Origin: an uncultured Pelagibacteraceae bacterium
Lineage (GTDB): Bacteria; Pseudomonadota; Alphaproteobacteria; Pelagibacterales; Pelagibacteraceae
DNA length: 64,000 nt
Reading direction: 5' to 3'
Assembly: GCA_902540785.1 (NCBI GenBank)
Contig: CACBOA010000001.1
Span: forward strand, 1-64,000
Every line of letters begins with the position of its first letter. Position 1 is the first letter of the stretch. Shown in pieces: positions 15,193 through 22,613 of this stretch. Below the pieces are notes generated by a model. The model had not been told where the DNA came from. It was given only the letters and a program-made list of their open reading frames with translations, and searched no databases. A program made the position numbers and the translations under genes.

Positions 15193-16332
15193 ATGAATCG
15201 GCAAGTAAAATCAACAATAAATGAGGCTTCTAAGGATTTATTGCTTAAATTATTGAGGTCCGCAAGACTAACAAAGGTCCAAAGTAAGATTTATTTAGGA
15301 AAACATAGACATTCTTTAGATACATATCTTTACAGATTTTTTGAGCCTAATTTTCCTCCAAGTTTTGCTTATTTTTTTTTAAATGCAATTGCTTCATCAA
15401 GGCCTCTCTCAAAAAATAGTAAAAGTAAATCAAAAAAATACGCTTTTCTTGATGATCTTAAAAATGCTGAAAAAAATAGTTTTCACAAAATTATTGAAAA
15501 ATATAAAGATTTTAACATTAATCAAAAGCTAATTTTACCTTGTTTAGAATACCACTGCACTATTCACATTAAGCTATCAAATTCAAAATTTATACATGAT
15601 GAAGAGAATTATGTTAAACGATATGTCGACGAAGTTCTACCAGGATTAAGAGAAGAGGTTGAAGAACTTAAAAATTATCAACCAGATGAACCGGAGACAT
15701 ATGATAATCTTTCTGAGGTAATGAGACTTTTAGATGCACAAACATTAATAGAGTCTATTGAAGACTTTTACCCCCATTTGGAAATTTTAAGAAAAAAATA
15801 TATGCCTAATTTTGTTGCTCCAAATGAGACTTTTAAATTACCAGTGGTTAATTCTAATGAAAAAATACTGTTCTCAAAAGATTTTGTAAAAAGAAATCTA
15901 AATTTAAATAAATATGATGATCTTATTTTATTAAATGTAAGTGAAGATAATATGCATGGTACGATAAACTCTGGCGACATCGCTTTAATAATTAAATTTC
16001 ACAATAAAAAATTTAAAGATGTAGTTTTTAATAATGGTATTTATGCAATCAATCTAAATGGAAGAATTTGCATAAGAAGACTTCAATTTCTAAAGTTAAA
16101 ACAAAGAACTCTTGTTCATATAATATCAGATAATAAAAAATATAGAGATGATGCAATAGATTTTGTTGAATTGATTCCGATGATTTATGGTGAAGTGGTG
16201 TGGAGATCTAATAATTTTAAAGATATCGAGTTTCTTAAACATGAAACGACAGAGCCAAATTTATTTGGTGAAAAAGCAGAAGATTTTGAAGTTCCACTAT
16301 TCATCGATAAAGACAAAAAAGAAATTGCATGA
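15193..16332 (+). CDS. LexA/S24-fold transcriptional repressor lacking the protease dyad
   Basis: 379 aa. Residues 15-50 form a helix-turn-helix-like segment (ARLTKVQSKIYLGKHRHSLD). A long helical linker follows. Residues 225-340 match the LexA/phage-repressor C-terminal domain: LLNVSEDNMHGTINSGD, IYAINLNGRICIRRLQ, HIISDNKKY and IYGEVVW. The nucleophile serine of GDSM is Asn (N253) and the general-base lysine before RL is Arg (R295), so RecA-stimulated self-cleavage should not work; induction would need another signal. It stands beside two palindromes in its own promoter and overlaps the exonuclease gene by ATGA. No Shine-Dalgarno is visible, and no internal ATG gives a better start. Confidence 0.72.
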   Translation: MNRQVKSTINEASKDLLLKLLRSARLTKVQSKIYLGKHRHSLDTYLYRFFEPNFPPSFAYFFLNAIASSRPLSKNSKSKSKKYAFLDDLKNAEKNSFHKIIEKYKDFNINQKLILPCLEYHCTIHIKLSNSKFIHDEENYVKRYVDEVLPGLREEVEELKNYQPDEPETYDNLSEVMRLLDAQTLIESIEDFYPHLEILRKKYMPNFVAPNETFKLPVVNSNEKILFSKDFVKRNLNLNKYDDLILLNVSEDNMHGTINSGDIALIIKFHNKKFKDVVFNNGIYAINLNGRICIRRLQFLKLKQRTLVHIISDNKKYRDDAIDFVELIPMIYGEVVWRSNNFKDIEFLKHETTEPNLFGEKAEDFEVPLFIDKDKKEIA

Positions 16333-17777
16333 TGTCAAAACCAAATTTCATATTTTTTGATACAGAAACAAGCGGTGGAAGAGGTTTAGCAGATATATTA
16401 ACTATCGATGCTATTTTCTATGATTATAATTTTAATAAATTGGATGAGTTTAATTGTAAAGCAAAATTAAGAAAATCAAGAGTGTATGAGGTAGACAGTT
16501 TTTTGGTTAATGGAATAGATCCATTTGAAATGGATAAATGGTCTAATACAAATTTTGACTTAACAAAACAAACAAATGAAAAATTTATCTCTTGGATAAA
16601 TAAAGGTGATGTGTTCTTTTGTGCACATAATGGTTATAATTTTGATTATATGCTTACAAGTCAGCATTTGTTTTCAAATTTATTTACCTGGCCATGGATT
16701 TTTTCTACAGGAAATGCTAGACAATTAGACTCTCTTCCGATAGTCCAAAACTTCGATTTTTATGCGCCAAATAAAATTTCATTTGAATTAAATGAAAAAA
16801 ATAACAAAGTTTATCGTCTCGGATCGCTTGCAAAAGCTAATGGATTTGAAATAAAGGATTTACATAGTTCAAAAGGAGATACTGAGGGTTTAGTGCGTTT
16901 AATGAACTTATTAAAAGAAAAAGATCCAGGTTTATTTAGACAATCACTTAGTTTTACAAATAAGAAAGATGTTTTAAGTAAAATTGAAAATACCGATTAT
17001 TTTTGTCATCCAGAAACGTTCTATAGTCGTACTAGACAATTCACATCAACATATTTATGTGAACATCCGATTTATAAAGGCTATCATCTTGTATTTGATT
17101 TGAAGCATGATCCGGAATTAATTTTTTCTGAAAAATCTAATACTGTATTAAAAAAAACACTTTCTGCTGCTCCAAAGAAATATAGGACTATTAAAATTGG
17201 AAAGAATCCATTCATTCAAGATAAATCTTTTGCAACTAAATTTGATGATGAATACTCCACTTTGGGACACGAAATACTTAAAAAAAGAGCTGACTTTATA
17301 ATCAAAAATAGAAAAGAATTAGCTAATAGGGTGAGTTTAATCATCAGTGACCAGTTTGAAGATAATTCAATTGATCAAACCGAGCTAATACCTGAACAAA
17401 TGATATTTAATCTAAATCCGTCATCAAATGACAAATCATTAATGAATGATTTTGTTATGACTAATAACAAAGATGAACAGAAAAAAATTCACAAAAGATT
17501 TAATGGTCCACTTAAACATTTATCAGAAATGGTCTTACTGGATAAGTGGGGTAAAGACGGTTTTGATAGTAATGAAGAATATAAAAAAGTTCGAAAAAAT
17601 ATAAGTCGTAGATTGCTTTCCACTAATAAAGAGGTTTTTCCAACTATACCTGATGGCATGGCGCGTATTGATGTTTTAAGAGAGGAAAAAAAAGATGATA
17701 AAGAAGTTTTAGAAAAAGTTGAAACAATCAACTCCCATTTAGAGAAATTAGCATCCGAGCATGAAAACTATTTATAA
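16329..17777 (+). CDS. ExoI-like DEDDh 3'-5' exonuclease
   Basis: 482 aa protein resembling exonuclease I (SbcB), which degrades single-stranded DNA from 3' ends and works with recombination repair. The exonuclease core shows all five catalytic positions: D11 and E13 in FFDTETSG, D106 in AHNGYNFDYML, and H179/D184 in the H-x4-D motif HSSKGD. The remaining 290 residues are compatible with the SH3-like and helical parts of ExoI, but weakly conserved; the C-terminus is a charged coiled coil. Translation is coupled to the repressor by an ATGA overlap, so the two are regulated together. I give no symbol because homology beyond the nuclease domain is uncertain. Confidence 0.75.
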   Translation: MMSKPNFIFFDTETSGGRGLADILTIDAIFYDYNFNKLDEFNCKAKLRKSRVYEVDSFLVNGIDPFEMDKWSNTNFDLTKQTNEKFISWINKGDVFFCAHNGYNFDYMLTSQHLFSNLFTWPWIFSTGNARQLDSLPIVQNFDFYAPNKISFELNEKNNKVYRLGSLAKANGFEIKDLHSSKGDTEGLVRLMNLLKEKDPGLFRQSLSFTNKKDVLSKIENTDYFCHPETFYSRTRQFTSTYLCEHPIYKGYHLVFDLKHDPELIFSEKSNTVLKKTLSAAPKKYRTIKIGKNPFIQDKSFATKFDDEYSTLGHEILKKRADFIIKNRKELANRVSLIISDQFEDNSIDQTELIPEQMIFNLNPSSNDKSLMNDFVMTNNKDEQKKIHKRFNGPLKHLSEMVLLDKWGKDGFDSNEEYKKVRKNISRRLLSTNKEVFPTIPDGMARIDVLREEKKDDKEVLEKVETINSHLEKLASEHENYL

Positions 17778-17779
17778 TT

Positions 17780-18487
17780 TTAATTCTCTCTTTTTAAATT
17801 GTAATATTGCTCTACTCTGTTCATTGCTTCCTTTTTTAATTTTTCGAACTCCTGGTCTTTAAATTCAAACTTTTGGAATATTAAATTTGGTGTGCACATT
17901 AAAATTTCCGTTGATTTAATCTTGGTTCCAAACATATTGTCGTGAGCAATTGAATATAATGCTAATTGAAGTCCATACTCATTTATCACAGAATACTCTC
18001 TTTTTTTTGGCTTATTAGATTGTTTAAAGTCTAAAATTTTGATTTCATTATCTGAAGAATTTATTACCGCATCAGCAGTACCAGCAAACTTTAAATTTCC
18101 ATCATAATACAACACAGCTTCACACCCATAAACTTCGCTGATTTGATTATTTATTCCGTTGTCCACAATTGTTTCTGCCATTTTTTTTGGTAAATTAACT
18201 TCTTCCAATAATTCTCCATTCATTTTATTTAACAAAATTGACTCTAAGTATTGGTGAAGAGTAGTTCCCCTTTCTGAACTCTGTTTAGAAATTATTGCTG
18301 CCTCCTTAAACCCAATATCCTTTTTCCATCTATTGAGGGCATCCTTATCCTCTTGACTCTTAGTTTCTGCAAGTATGTTTGTTACACTTGGATACTTATC
18401 TCCCCCTACATCATAATGTCTGGATCCCTTATAAATAGATCTCATTGATTTTGGATAAGTAAACTTATTATTTATTTTCCATGGCAT
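17780..18487 (-). CDS. PD-(D/E)XK exonuclease, MGME1/RecB-like
   Basis: 235 aa single-domain nuclease. PSVTNIL (33-39), ERGTTLHQYLE (72-82), E123, GTADAV with D139, ILDFKQS (D153-x-K155) and YGLQLALYS (Q174, Y178) are the ordered motifs of the RecB-like family that includes mitochondrial MGME1 and phage exonucleases. These act on single-stranded ends or flaps. It faces the ExoI-like gene tail to tail with only 2 bases between stops and is divergent from the next HTH gene across 42 bases. It is a plausible partner of the helicase in end processing (inferred), or an old phage acquisition. Confidence 0.72.
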   Translation of the reverse strand: MPWKINNKFTYPKSMRSIYKGSRHYDVGGDKYPSVTNILAETKSQEDKDALNRWKKDIGFKEAAIISKQSSERGTTLHQYLESILLNKMNGELLEEVNLPKKMAETIVDNGINNQISEVYGCEAVLYYDGNLKFAGTADAVINSSDNEIKILDFKQSNKPKKREYSVINEYGLQLALYSIAHDNMFGTKIKSTEILMCTPNLIFQKFEFKDQEFEKLKKEAMNRVEQYYNLKREN

Positions 18488-18529
18488 CTATTTATTTCTA
18501 TACCAAAAGTATATAAAATATTAAGTTAA

Positions 18530-19045
18530 ATGAGTAAAAAGAAAGAAATTAAAAAAACAACTTCTAATATAACTCCAAGGGTTGAAAAAAGAATAATAGA
18601 ACTACATCAAAAAAATAAATTAGGTGCACAAGCTATCGCTGATAATTTATCAAAGGAATTTACTATTAAATTTAGTAGAGCGCCTATCGGTAAAAGATTA
18701 ACTAAACTAAAAAAAGAGGGAAAAATTAAAGCTATCCCATACAAAGAAAGACAGGCTTCAAAAAATATGAGGGGACAATATTATGGAAAAAAAAGAAACA
18801 CCTATTTAGATATAAGGCCTATTACAGATATAGATAGAAAGACTCGTGATTTATCAACAGGTAAGCTTAAATATAATATTCCTATTGATGCGAAATTTAA
18901 GATCGATTTTAAAAATCCCACAGCGAGTGGTGCAATCACAACAAAAATACCAAAAGAGTTTTTAGGTATTCAATATTTTAGAACAAAGAAAGATGCTATA
19001 AGGGCAATCACTAAAAACCTTAAAAGAATTAATAATGATAATTGA
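18530..19045 (+). CDS. hypothetical protein with helix-turn-helix-like N-terminus
   Basis: 171 aa, strongly basic. Residues 14-58 (VEKRIIELHQKNKLGAQAIA to GKRLTKLKKEG) read like a resolvase- or winged-helix-type DNA-binding unit. The C-terminal half is unrecognised (PITDIDRKTRDLSTGKLKYN, then FRTKKDAIRAITKNLKR). No nuclease or catalytic motif is seen. It is divergent from the PD-(D/E)XK exonuclease across 42 bases; the intergenic region contains AAAAGTATATA (18505-18515), also present beside the repressor start, which may hint at shared control. Confidence 0.55.
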   Translation: MSKKKEIKKTTSNITPRVEKRIIELHQKNKLGAQAIADNLSKEFTIKFSRAPIGKRLTKLKKEGKIKAIPYKERQASKNMRGQYYGKKRNTYLDIRPITDIDRKTRDLSTGKLKYNIPIDAKFKIDFKNPTASGAITTKIPKEFLGIQYFRTKKDAIRAITKNLKRINNDN

Positions 19046-19154
19046 AGTTCTTATAATTATAGCTTTAATGATCAGTATTTATACAATAATAAGAAATCTA
19101 GATATAATTAGAATTATTTTAAATTATTGGAAAGATTTAATTTTTAGAAAGTAA
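19035..19154 (+). CDS. possible 39-aa membrane peptide
   Basis: Short ORF starting 11 bases before the stop of the preceding HTH gene, an overlap suggesting coupled translation. The peptide has one hydrophobic helix (VLIIIALMISIYTII, residues 5-19) followed by a basic tail. Its 3' end overlaps the hisG 3' end by 18 bases on the other strand. At this AT content a hydrophobic ORF of 39 codons can arise by chance, so only the overlap supports it. Confidence 0.3.
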   Translation: MIIEVLIIIALMISIYTIIRNLDIIRIILNYWKDLIFRK

Positions 19155-19838
19155 TTTTACAAATTTTTTAACTTCTCTTTTTTTAATAGAATTCTTATTA
19201 GAGCATAAAATAGCTGATGAATTTAATATTACTCCATCATCTTCTAATAACTTCAAATTATTTGCTTTTGCAGTATCAAAGCTAGTTGCAACGTCTACTA
19301 CTAAATCAGCTTTTCCCAATCTTGGAGCCGCCTCGGTCGCACCCTCACTGCCAATTATTTCTACCATATTAATTCCACGTGATTTACACCATTGCTCTGT
19401 TAGAAGTTTAAACTTGGTTGCTATTCTCATTAATCTCTTCTTTTTATAAAAAAATTCCCATGAAACCTCCTCAAGATCTGTAGGATTTACAGTATCCAAC
19501 CAAAATTTAGGTAGTAATACACAAAGTTGACATTGGCCAAACTCATATTTTTTTTCAATTGATATTCTTGATTGTATATTTGGTTCTGAGTTTTTAAGTA
19601 AATCAAGTGCACCTATACCAGCATCAAGCACTCCTGTTCCAACAGATTCAATTATTTCCTTAGGACTCAAAAACCATATACGTACATTTTGAAATTTTTT
19701 ATCTTTAATATAACCAAATAAGTCTCTTTCACCTGATTTTTTATAAATTTTTAATTTATTTTTTTTAAATATCTTTTGCGCACTTTCCATCATTCGTCCT
19801 TTAGAAATTAAACCAATATTTATAAAATCACTTTTCAT
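19137..19838 (-). CDS. hisG: ATP phosphoribosyltransferase catalytic subunit, short form
   Basis: First enzyme of histidine synthesis; joins ATP and PRPP. 233 aa is the short HisG form, which needs the HisZ regulatory subunit encoded immediately upstream. Visible are GLISKGRMM at the N-terminus, GTGVLDAGIGALDLL, the FGQCQLCV strand, and the PRPP-binding stretch GSEGATEAAPRLGKADLVVD. ILNSSAILCSN ends the domain as expected. It overlaps hisZ by 4 bases. Short HisG enzymes receive histidine feedback through HisZ, since they lack the C-terminal regulatory domain. Confidence 0.93.
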   Translation of the reverse strand: MKSDFINIGLISKGRMMESAQKIFKKNKLKIYKKSGERDLFGYIKDKKFQNVRIWFLSPKEIIESVGTGVLDAGIGALDLLKNSEPNIQSRISIEKKYEFGQCQLCVLLPKFWLDTVNPTDLEEVSWEFFYKKKRLMRIATKFKLLTEQWCKSRGINMVEIIGSEGATEAAPRLGKADLVVDVATSFDTAKANNLKLLEDDGVILNSSAILCSNKNSIKKREVKKFVKLLSKN

Positions 19839-20872
19839 ATTGTTAAATTAACTGCAGCGCCGACAGCTTCAGTTTTTTTATATCCTAAATTTCTTAATAA
19901 GTTTGAATATCTTCCACCTGATATATAAATCTGAGGTTTTAATTTCGATTTTACCTCAATACTAAATACCATATTAGTATAATAACTTACATTTCTTCCA
20001 AGGTCTGAGACATAAAAAACTCTCACATTGTTTATATTATTTTTATCGATCGGAAAATAATCATCGCTGATAACTAAATTAATCTTATTCTTTTTAAAAA
20101 AATTATTTAAAACATTTGAAGCATTCTCAATATTGCATTCTATTTTTAAAAAATTTTTGATAATTTTCACGTCTTTTTTTGAAGACTCATCACGAGGTGA
20201 CCTCATTTTATTATCAAATCTCTCAAGAATTGATTTTAAACTTCGTCCACCATAAACTTCCTCTTGATTAAGCTTTCTTAGCTTGTTGGCTAATAGTTTA
20301 TCCTTTACTACTTTTTTTTCATCAATATCATAGTTTGTTTCAAGTTTTTTTAATAACATATTAAAATAATCTTTTCTAAAAAAGTGTCGAACTAATCTAT
20401 CTTTGTACCTTGAACTTAAGTTTGGTAAACGATTAATTAATGATACAAATATTTCTAAGTTACCGATTTTTAATTTACATCCTTTAAATTTTGTATTCTT
20501 TAAAATTTTAAGTGAAGTTTCTATAATCTCTTTATCATCTTTGTGCTTATTTTTTGAGTTGAATATTTCCCAACCAAATTGAGAAACAATTGGTAAATCA
20601 TTATTTTTTGTAGGCTTACGATATGCCAAACCACTATAAAAATATTTTTTTTTCAAATTAGTTTTTTCTTCAGCAAACTTTAGTGCTGCAGACAAGCTTA
20701 GATCAGGACGAAGAGAAATTTCTTGGAAATTTCTGTCGTAATAAGAAAACATATTTCTTCTAATGTCACCACTTCTTTTAAGTACTTTCATGGAAGGAAT
20801 AACATGACTTAATTCTATTTTCTTAAACCCTTTGGATCTAAGAATCTTATCAAAGGAATTTTTTAACTTCAT
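19835..20872 (-). CDS. hisZ: ATP phosphoribosyltransferase regulatory subunit
   Basis: HisZ, a paralogue of the histidyl-tRNA synthetase catalytic core without aminoacylation activity, forms a complex with short HisG and carries the histidine-sensing site. 345 aa. LRPDLSLSAALKFAEE is the remnant of class II motif 2 and SGGRYSNLLRNLG the remnant of motif 3; the anticodon-binding domain of HisRS is absent, as expected. It overlaps hisS by 23 bases and hisG by 4, so hisS-hisZ-hisG is a single coupled operon reading leftwards. Confidence 0.88.
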   Translation of the reverse strand: MKLKNSFDKILRSKGFKKIELSHVIPSMKVLKRSGDIRRNMFSYYDRNFQEISLRPDLSLSAALKFAEEKTNLKKKYFYSGLAYRKPTKNNDLPIVSQFGWEIFNSKNKHKDDKEIIETSLKILKNTKFKGCKLKIGNLEIFVSLINRLPNLSSRYKDRLVRHFFRKDYFNMLLKKLETNYDIDEKKVVKDKLLANKLRKLNQEEVYGGRSLKSILERFDNKMRSPRDESSKKDVKIIKNFLKIECNIENASNVLNNFFKKNKINLVISDDYFPIDKNNINNVRVFYVSDLGRNVSYYTNMVFSIEVKSKLKPQIYISGGRYSNLLRNLGYKKTEAVGAAVNLTI

Positions 20873-22241
20873 TTACTAATTTTTCTTTTGGGATCGAGAT
20901 TTGATTCTCTCCTTTAATTCCTTGGAGATTTTTGATCGTAATCGTATTGTTGTTAAATTCATTTTCACCGCAGATAATAGCTAAAGATAGACCTCTTTTA
21001 GAAGCATATTCAAGTTGTCGAGAAAGTTTTTTCTTTGAATCTAAATAAATTTCTGAACAAATATCATTGTCTCTTAAAACTTTTAAAATTTCATAATATT
21101 CATTTAAATTTTTTTCCTCCATCAAGCAAATCAGCACTGGTTTTTTTTCTTCAATCTTTATATTATTTTTTTGTGAAAGTGCCCACGCAAGACGATCACT
21201 TCCAATAGAGACACCGCATCCAAGAAATGGATCTCCCTTGAATTTAGTAATTAAATATTCACCACCACTGCACATAGCGCCAGGATCAATTACTTTCCCC
21301 TTTGGGTTTTTTACCTCAAATTTCAAATTGGTTTCAATTACATTTCCCGTGTACATATCCATACCACGTACAATTGAACTATTGAATTTTACTTGATCCG
21401 CGTATTCTCCGTAACTTAAGATTTCTGATAGTTCCTCCAGTTCTTTTATTCCTTCATTAGTTAACGGATTATCAATTTTTTGTTTAAGTTCATTGATGTC
21501 TTTAATCTTTAAGAAATCAATAATTTTAGATGATTGATCATCATTCAAATTCGCACCTTTAACAACTGCTCCGCTTTGATCGCGCCTTTCTTTTTTTAGT
21601 AAATCTTCGACACCTTTAAAACCAAACCCAGGCTTATCTAGTTTGTCGATTGCTCTTAAAACTTTTTGTTTTTGATTTTGATTAACAATTTTTAATTGGT
21701 CCATTAAACCTTGAACAATTTTTCTATTACTCACATTAATTACGAACTCTGATTTTTTTAAAAATTCGGTGAAAATGCTTCCAATGATAGAACATAAATC
21801 TGCATTAGCTTGCTTAACTTCAAAATTTCCAATGATATCAACATCACATTGTCCAAAAGATTTATACCTATTACTTCCTGGCTTATCCCTTCTAAAGACT
21901 GTACCAATCTCATAACGCTTATATGGATTTGGTAAATCCATATAATTTTGTTTATAAAAATTAATTAAAGGTTGAGATAAATCATATCTTAAGGAAACTT
22001 CTGATCCCTCATCAGAAAAAGTATAGATATCTGACATTGGGTTTTTCTCATCCTCTGATAAGGAATTTCCAATTATTGAGCTGAATTGCATAGGACTAGT
22101 TTCTAAAGGAGAATAACCAAATTTAATAAAGTTTTTCTCAATTACTTCTAATAATCTCTTTTTTACAAGTAAAGAGCTACCCCATTTATTTTGAAATCCT
22201 TTTGGTAGATCAGCTTCTAATAATTTAATTTTTTTATTCAT
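20850..22241 (-). CDS. hisS: histidyl-tRNA synthetase
   Basis: Charges tRNA-His; 463 aa class II synthetase. Motif 1 region ETSPMQF, motif 2 RYDLSQPL and FRRDKPGSNRYKSF followed by GQCDVDIIG, the RGMDMYTG histidine-binding strand and motif 3 GVSIGSDRLAW are clear. The RDKPGSNRYKSFGQCDVD stretch resembles the variant HisRS of alphaproteobacteria, which use a tRNA-His without the extra G-1 and with A73. The tRNA-like element upstream has A73 and no encoded G-1, which fits. The ATG at 22241 is 7 bases after a hairpin that would hide its ribosome-binding region. Confidence 0.94.
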   Translation of the reverse strand: MNKKIKLLEADLPKGFQNKWGSSLLVKKRLLEVIEKNFIKFGYSPLETSPMQFSSIIGNSLSEDEKNPMSDIYTFSDEGSEVSLRYDLSQPLINFYKQNYMDLPNPYKRYEIGTVFRRDKPGSNRYKSFGQCDVDIIGNFEVKQANADLCSIIGSIFTEFLKKSEFVINVSNRKIVQGLMDQLKIVNQNQKQKVLRAIDKLDKPGFGFKGVEDLLKKERRDQSGAVVKGANLNDDQSSKIIDFLKIKDINELKQKIDNPLTNEGIKELEELSEILSYGEYADQVKFNSSIVRGMDMYTGNVIETNLKFEVKNPKGKVIDPGAMCSGGEYLITKFKGDPFLGCGVSIGSDRLAWALSQKNNIKIEEKKPVLICLMEEKNLNEYYEILKVLRDNDICSEIYLDSKKKLSRQLEYASKRGLSLAIICGENEFNNNTITIKNLQGIKGENQISIPKEKLVNEVKKFL

Positions 22242-22247
22242 TCAATT

Positions 22248-22269
22248 AAGACACTTTTCTGAGCGTCTT
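22248..22269 (-). promoter_or_regulatory. hairpin directly upstream of the hisS start
   Basis: Inverted repeat AAGACGCT / AGTGTCTT (8 bp with one G-U) around a 6-base loop, on the hisS-sense strand. It begins one base after the CCA end of the tRNA-like element and ends 6 bases before the hisS ATG. No U-tract follows, so it is not a classical terminator; it could mark the tRNA 3' processing point or block initiation of hisS. Confidence 0.5.
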
Positions 22270-22270
22270 G

Positions 22271-22344
22271 TGGTACATTAGGTAGGTTACGCTCCTACGA
22301 CTTCGGATCCACAAACCGACGTGATACTATTTCACCACTAATGC
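22271..22344 (-). tRNA. tRNA-His(GUG) or tRNA-His-like hisS leader element
   Basis: A 74-base cloverleaf with encoded CCA. Acceptor GCATTAG/CTAATGT (7 bp, one G-U), D stem GTGA/TCAC, anticodon stem TCGGT/TCCGA (4 pairs plus U-U) with loop TTGTGGA, giving anticodon GUG for histidine, and T stem GTAGG/CCTAC. The discriminator is A73 and no G-1 is encoded, as in alphaproteobacterial tRNA-His. However, the D loop (AATAGTA) lacks the GG pair and the T loop is AGCGTAA, not TTCRANN, so the usual elbow contacts are missing. The other three tRNAs here are normal. It lies between a His-rich ORF and hisS, on the same strand. It is either a degenerate functional tRNA or a regulatory mimic. Confidence 0.65.
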
Positions 22345-22382
22345 ATATTAGTTTGTTTTATATTATTTAACGTGGAATTAAA

Positions 22383-22412
22383 ATTATAATATGTATGATT
22401 ATCTGCTAGCAA
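22383..22412 (-). promoter_or_regulatory. candidate promoter for the tRNA-His-like element and hisS operon
   Basis: On the minus strand TTGCTA (22412-22407), 18-base spacer, TATAAT (22388-22383), about 38 bases before the 5' end of the tRNA-like element. It overlaps the end of the His-rich ORF. If used, the tRNA-like element and hisS would be transcribed without the ORF. Confidence 0.35.
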
Positions 22413-22518
22413 CGCCAGCATGAAAATGATGAGAATGCACACCTTTATTAGTTCCTCTAAGAATTATTCTTTGAGTACTTTTGTATGCATTTAATTTATT
22501 TTCATTTTTATTCATCAT
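22399..22518 (-). CDS. short His-rich ORF upstream of hisS, possible leader peptide
   Basis: A 39-aa reading frame (ATGATG start; 38 aa from the second ATG) ending HSHHFHAGVASR, with four histidines in six codons. It stands between the cspA terminator and the tRNA-His-like element, in the direction of hisS-hisZ-hisG. His-rich short ORFs upstream of his genes act as attenuation leaders in enterobacteria (hisL); here no terminator with a U-run follows, so classic attenuation is not shown. The middle (RIILRGTNKG) is not low-complexity and could equally belong to a small conserved protein. The Shine-Dalgarno is weak. Confidence 0.5.
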   Translation of the reverse strand: MMNKNENKLNAYKSTQRIILRGTNKGVHSHHFHAGVASR

Positions 22519-22562
22519 CAGCTTTTTAGACAAAAATATTACTTTTGCAACCTATAAATTAA

Positions 22563-22600
22563 AAAGGACGTTTATCTTTTTCTCAGATTAAACGTCCTTT
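22563..22600 (-). terminator. Rho-independent terminator after cspA
   Basis: A perfect 12-bp stem AAAGGACGTTTA/TAAACGTCCTTT around a 14-base loop. On the minus strand the stem is followed by TTTTTAATTT. It begins 13 bases after the cspA stop, so it ends the cspA transcript and insulates the hisS leader. Confidence 0.85.
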
Positions 22601-22613
22601 AAATTTCAAGCAA

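Noticed and set aside
9210-19154. Prophage or integrative element explanation for the nuclease island
   Set aside because: No integrase, transposase, capsid, portal or terminase gene, no direct repeats or tRNA at the borders were seen, and composition looks like the surroundings. An old phage origin of single genes cannot be excluded.
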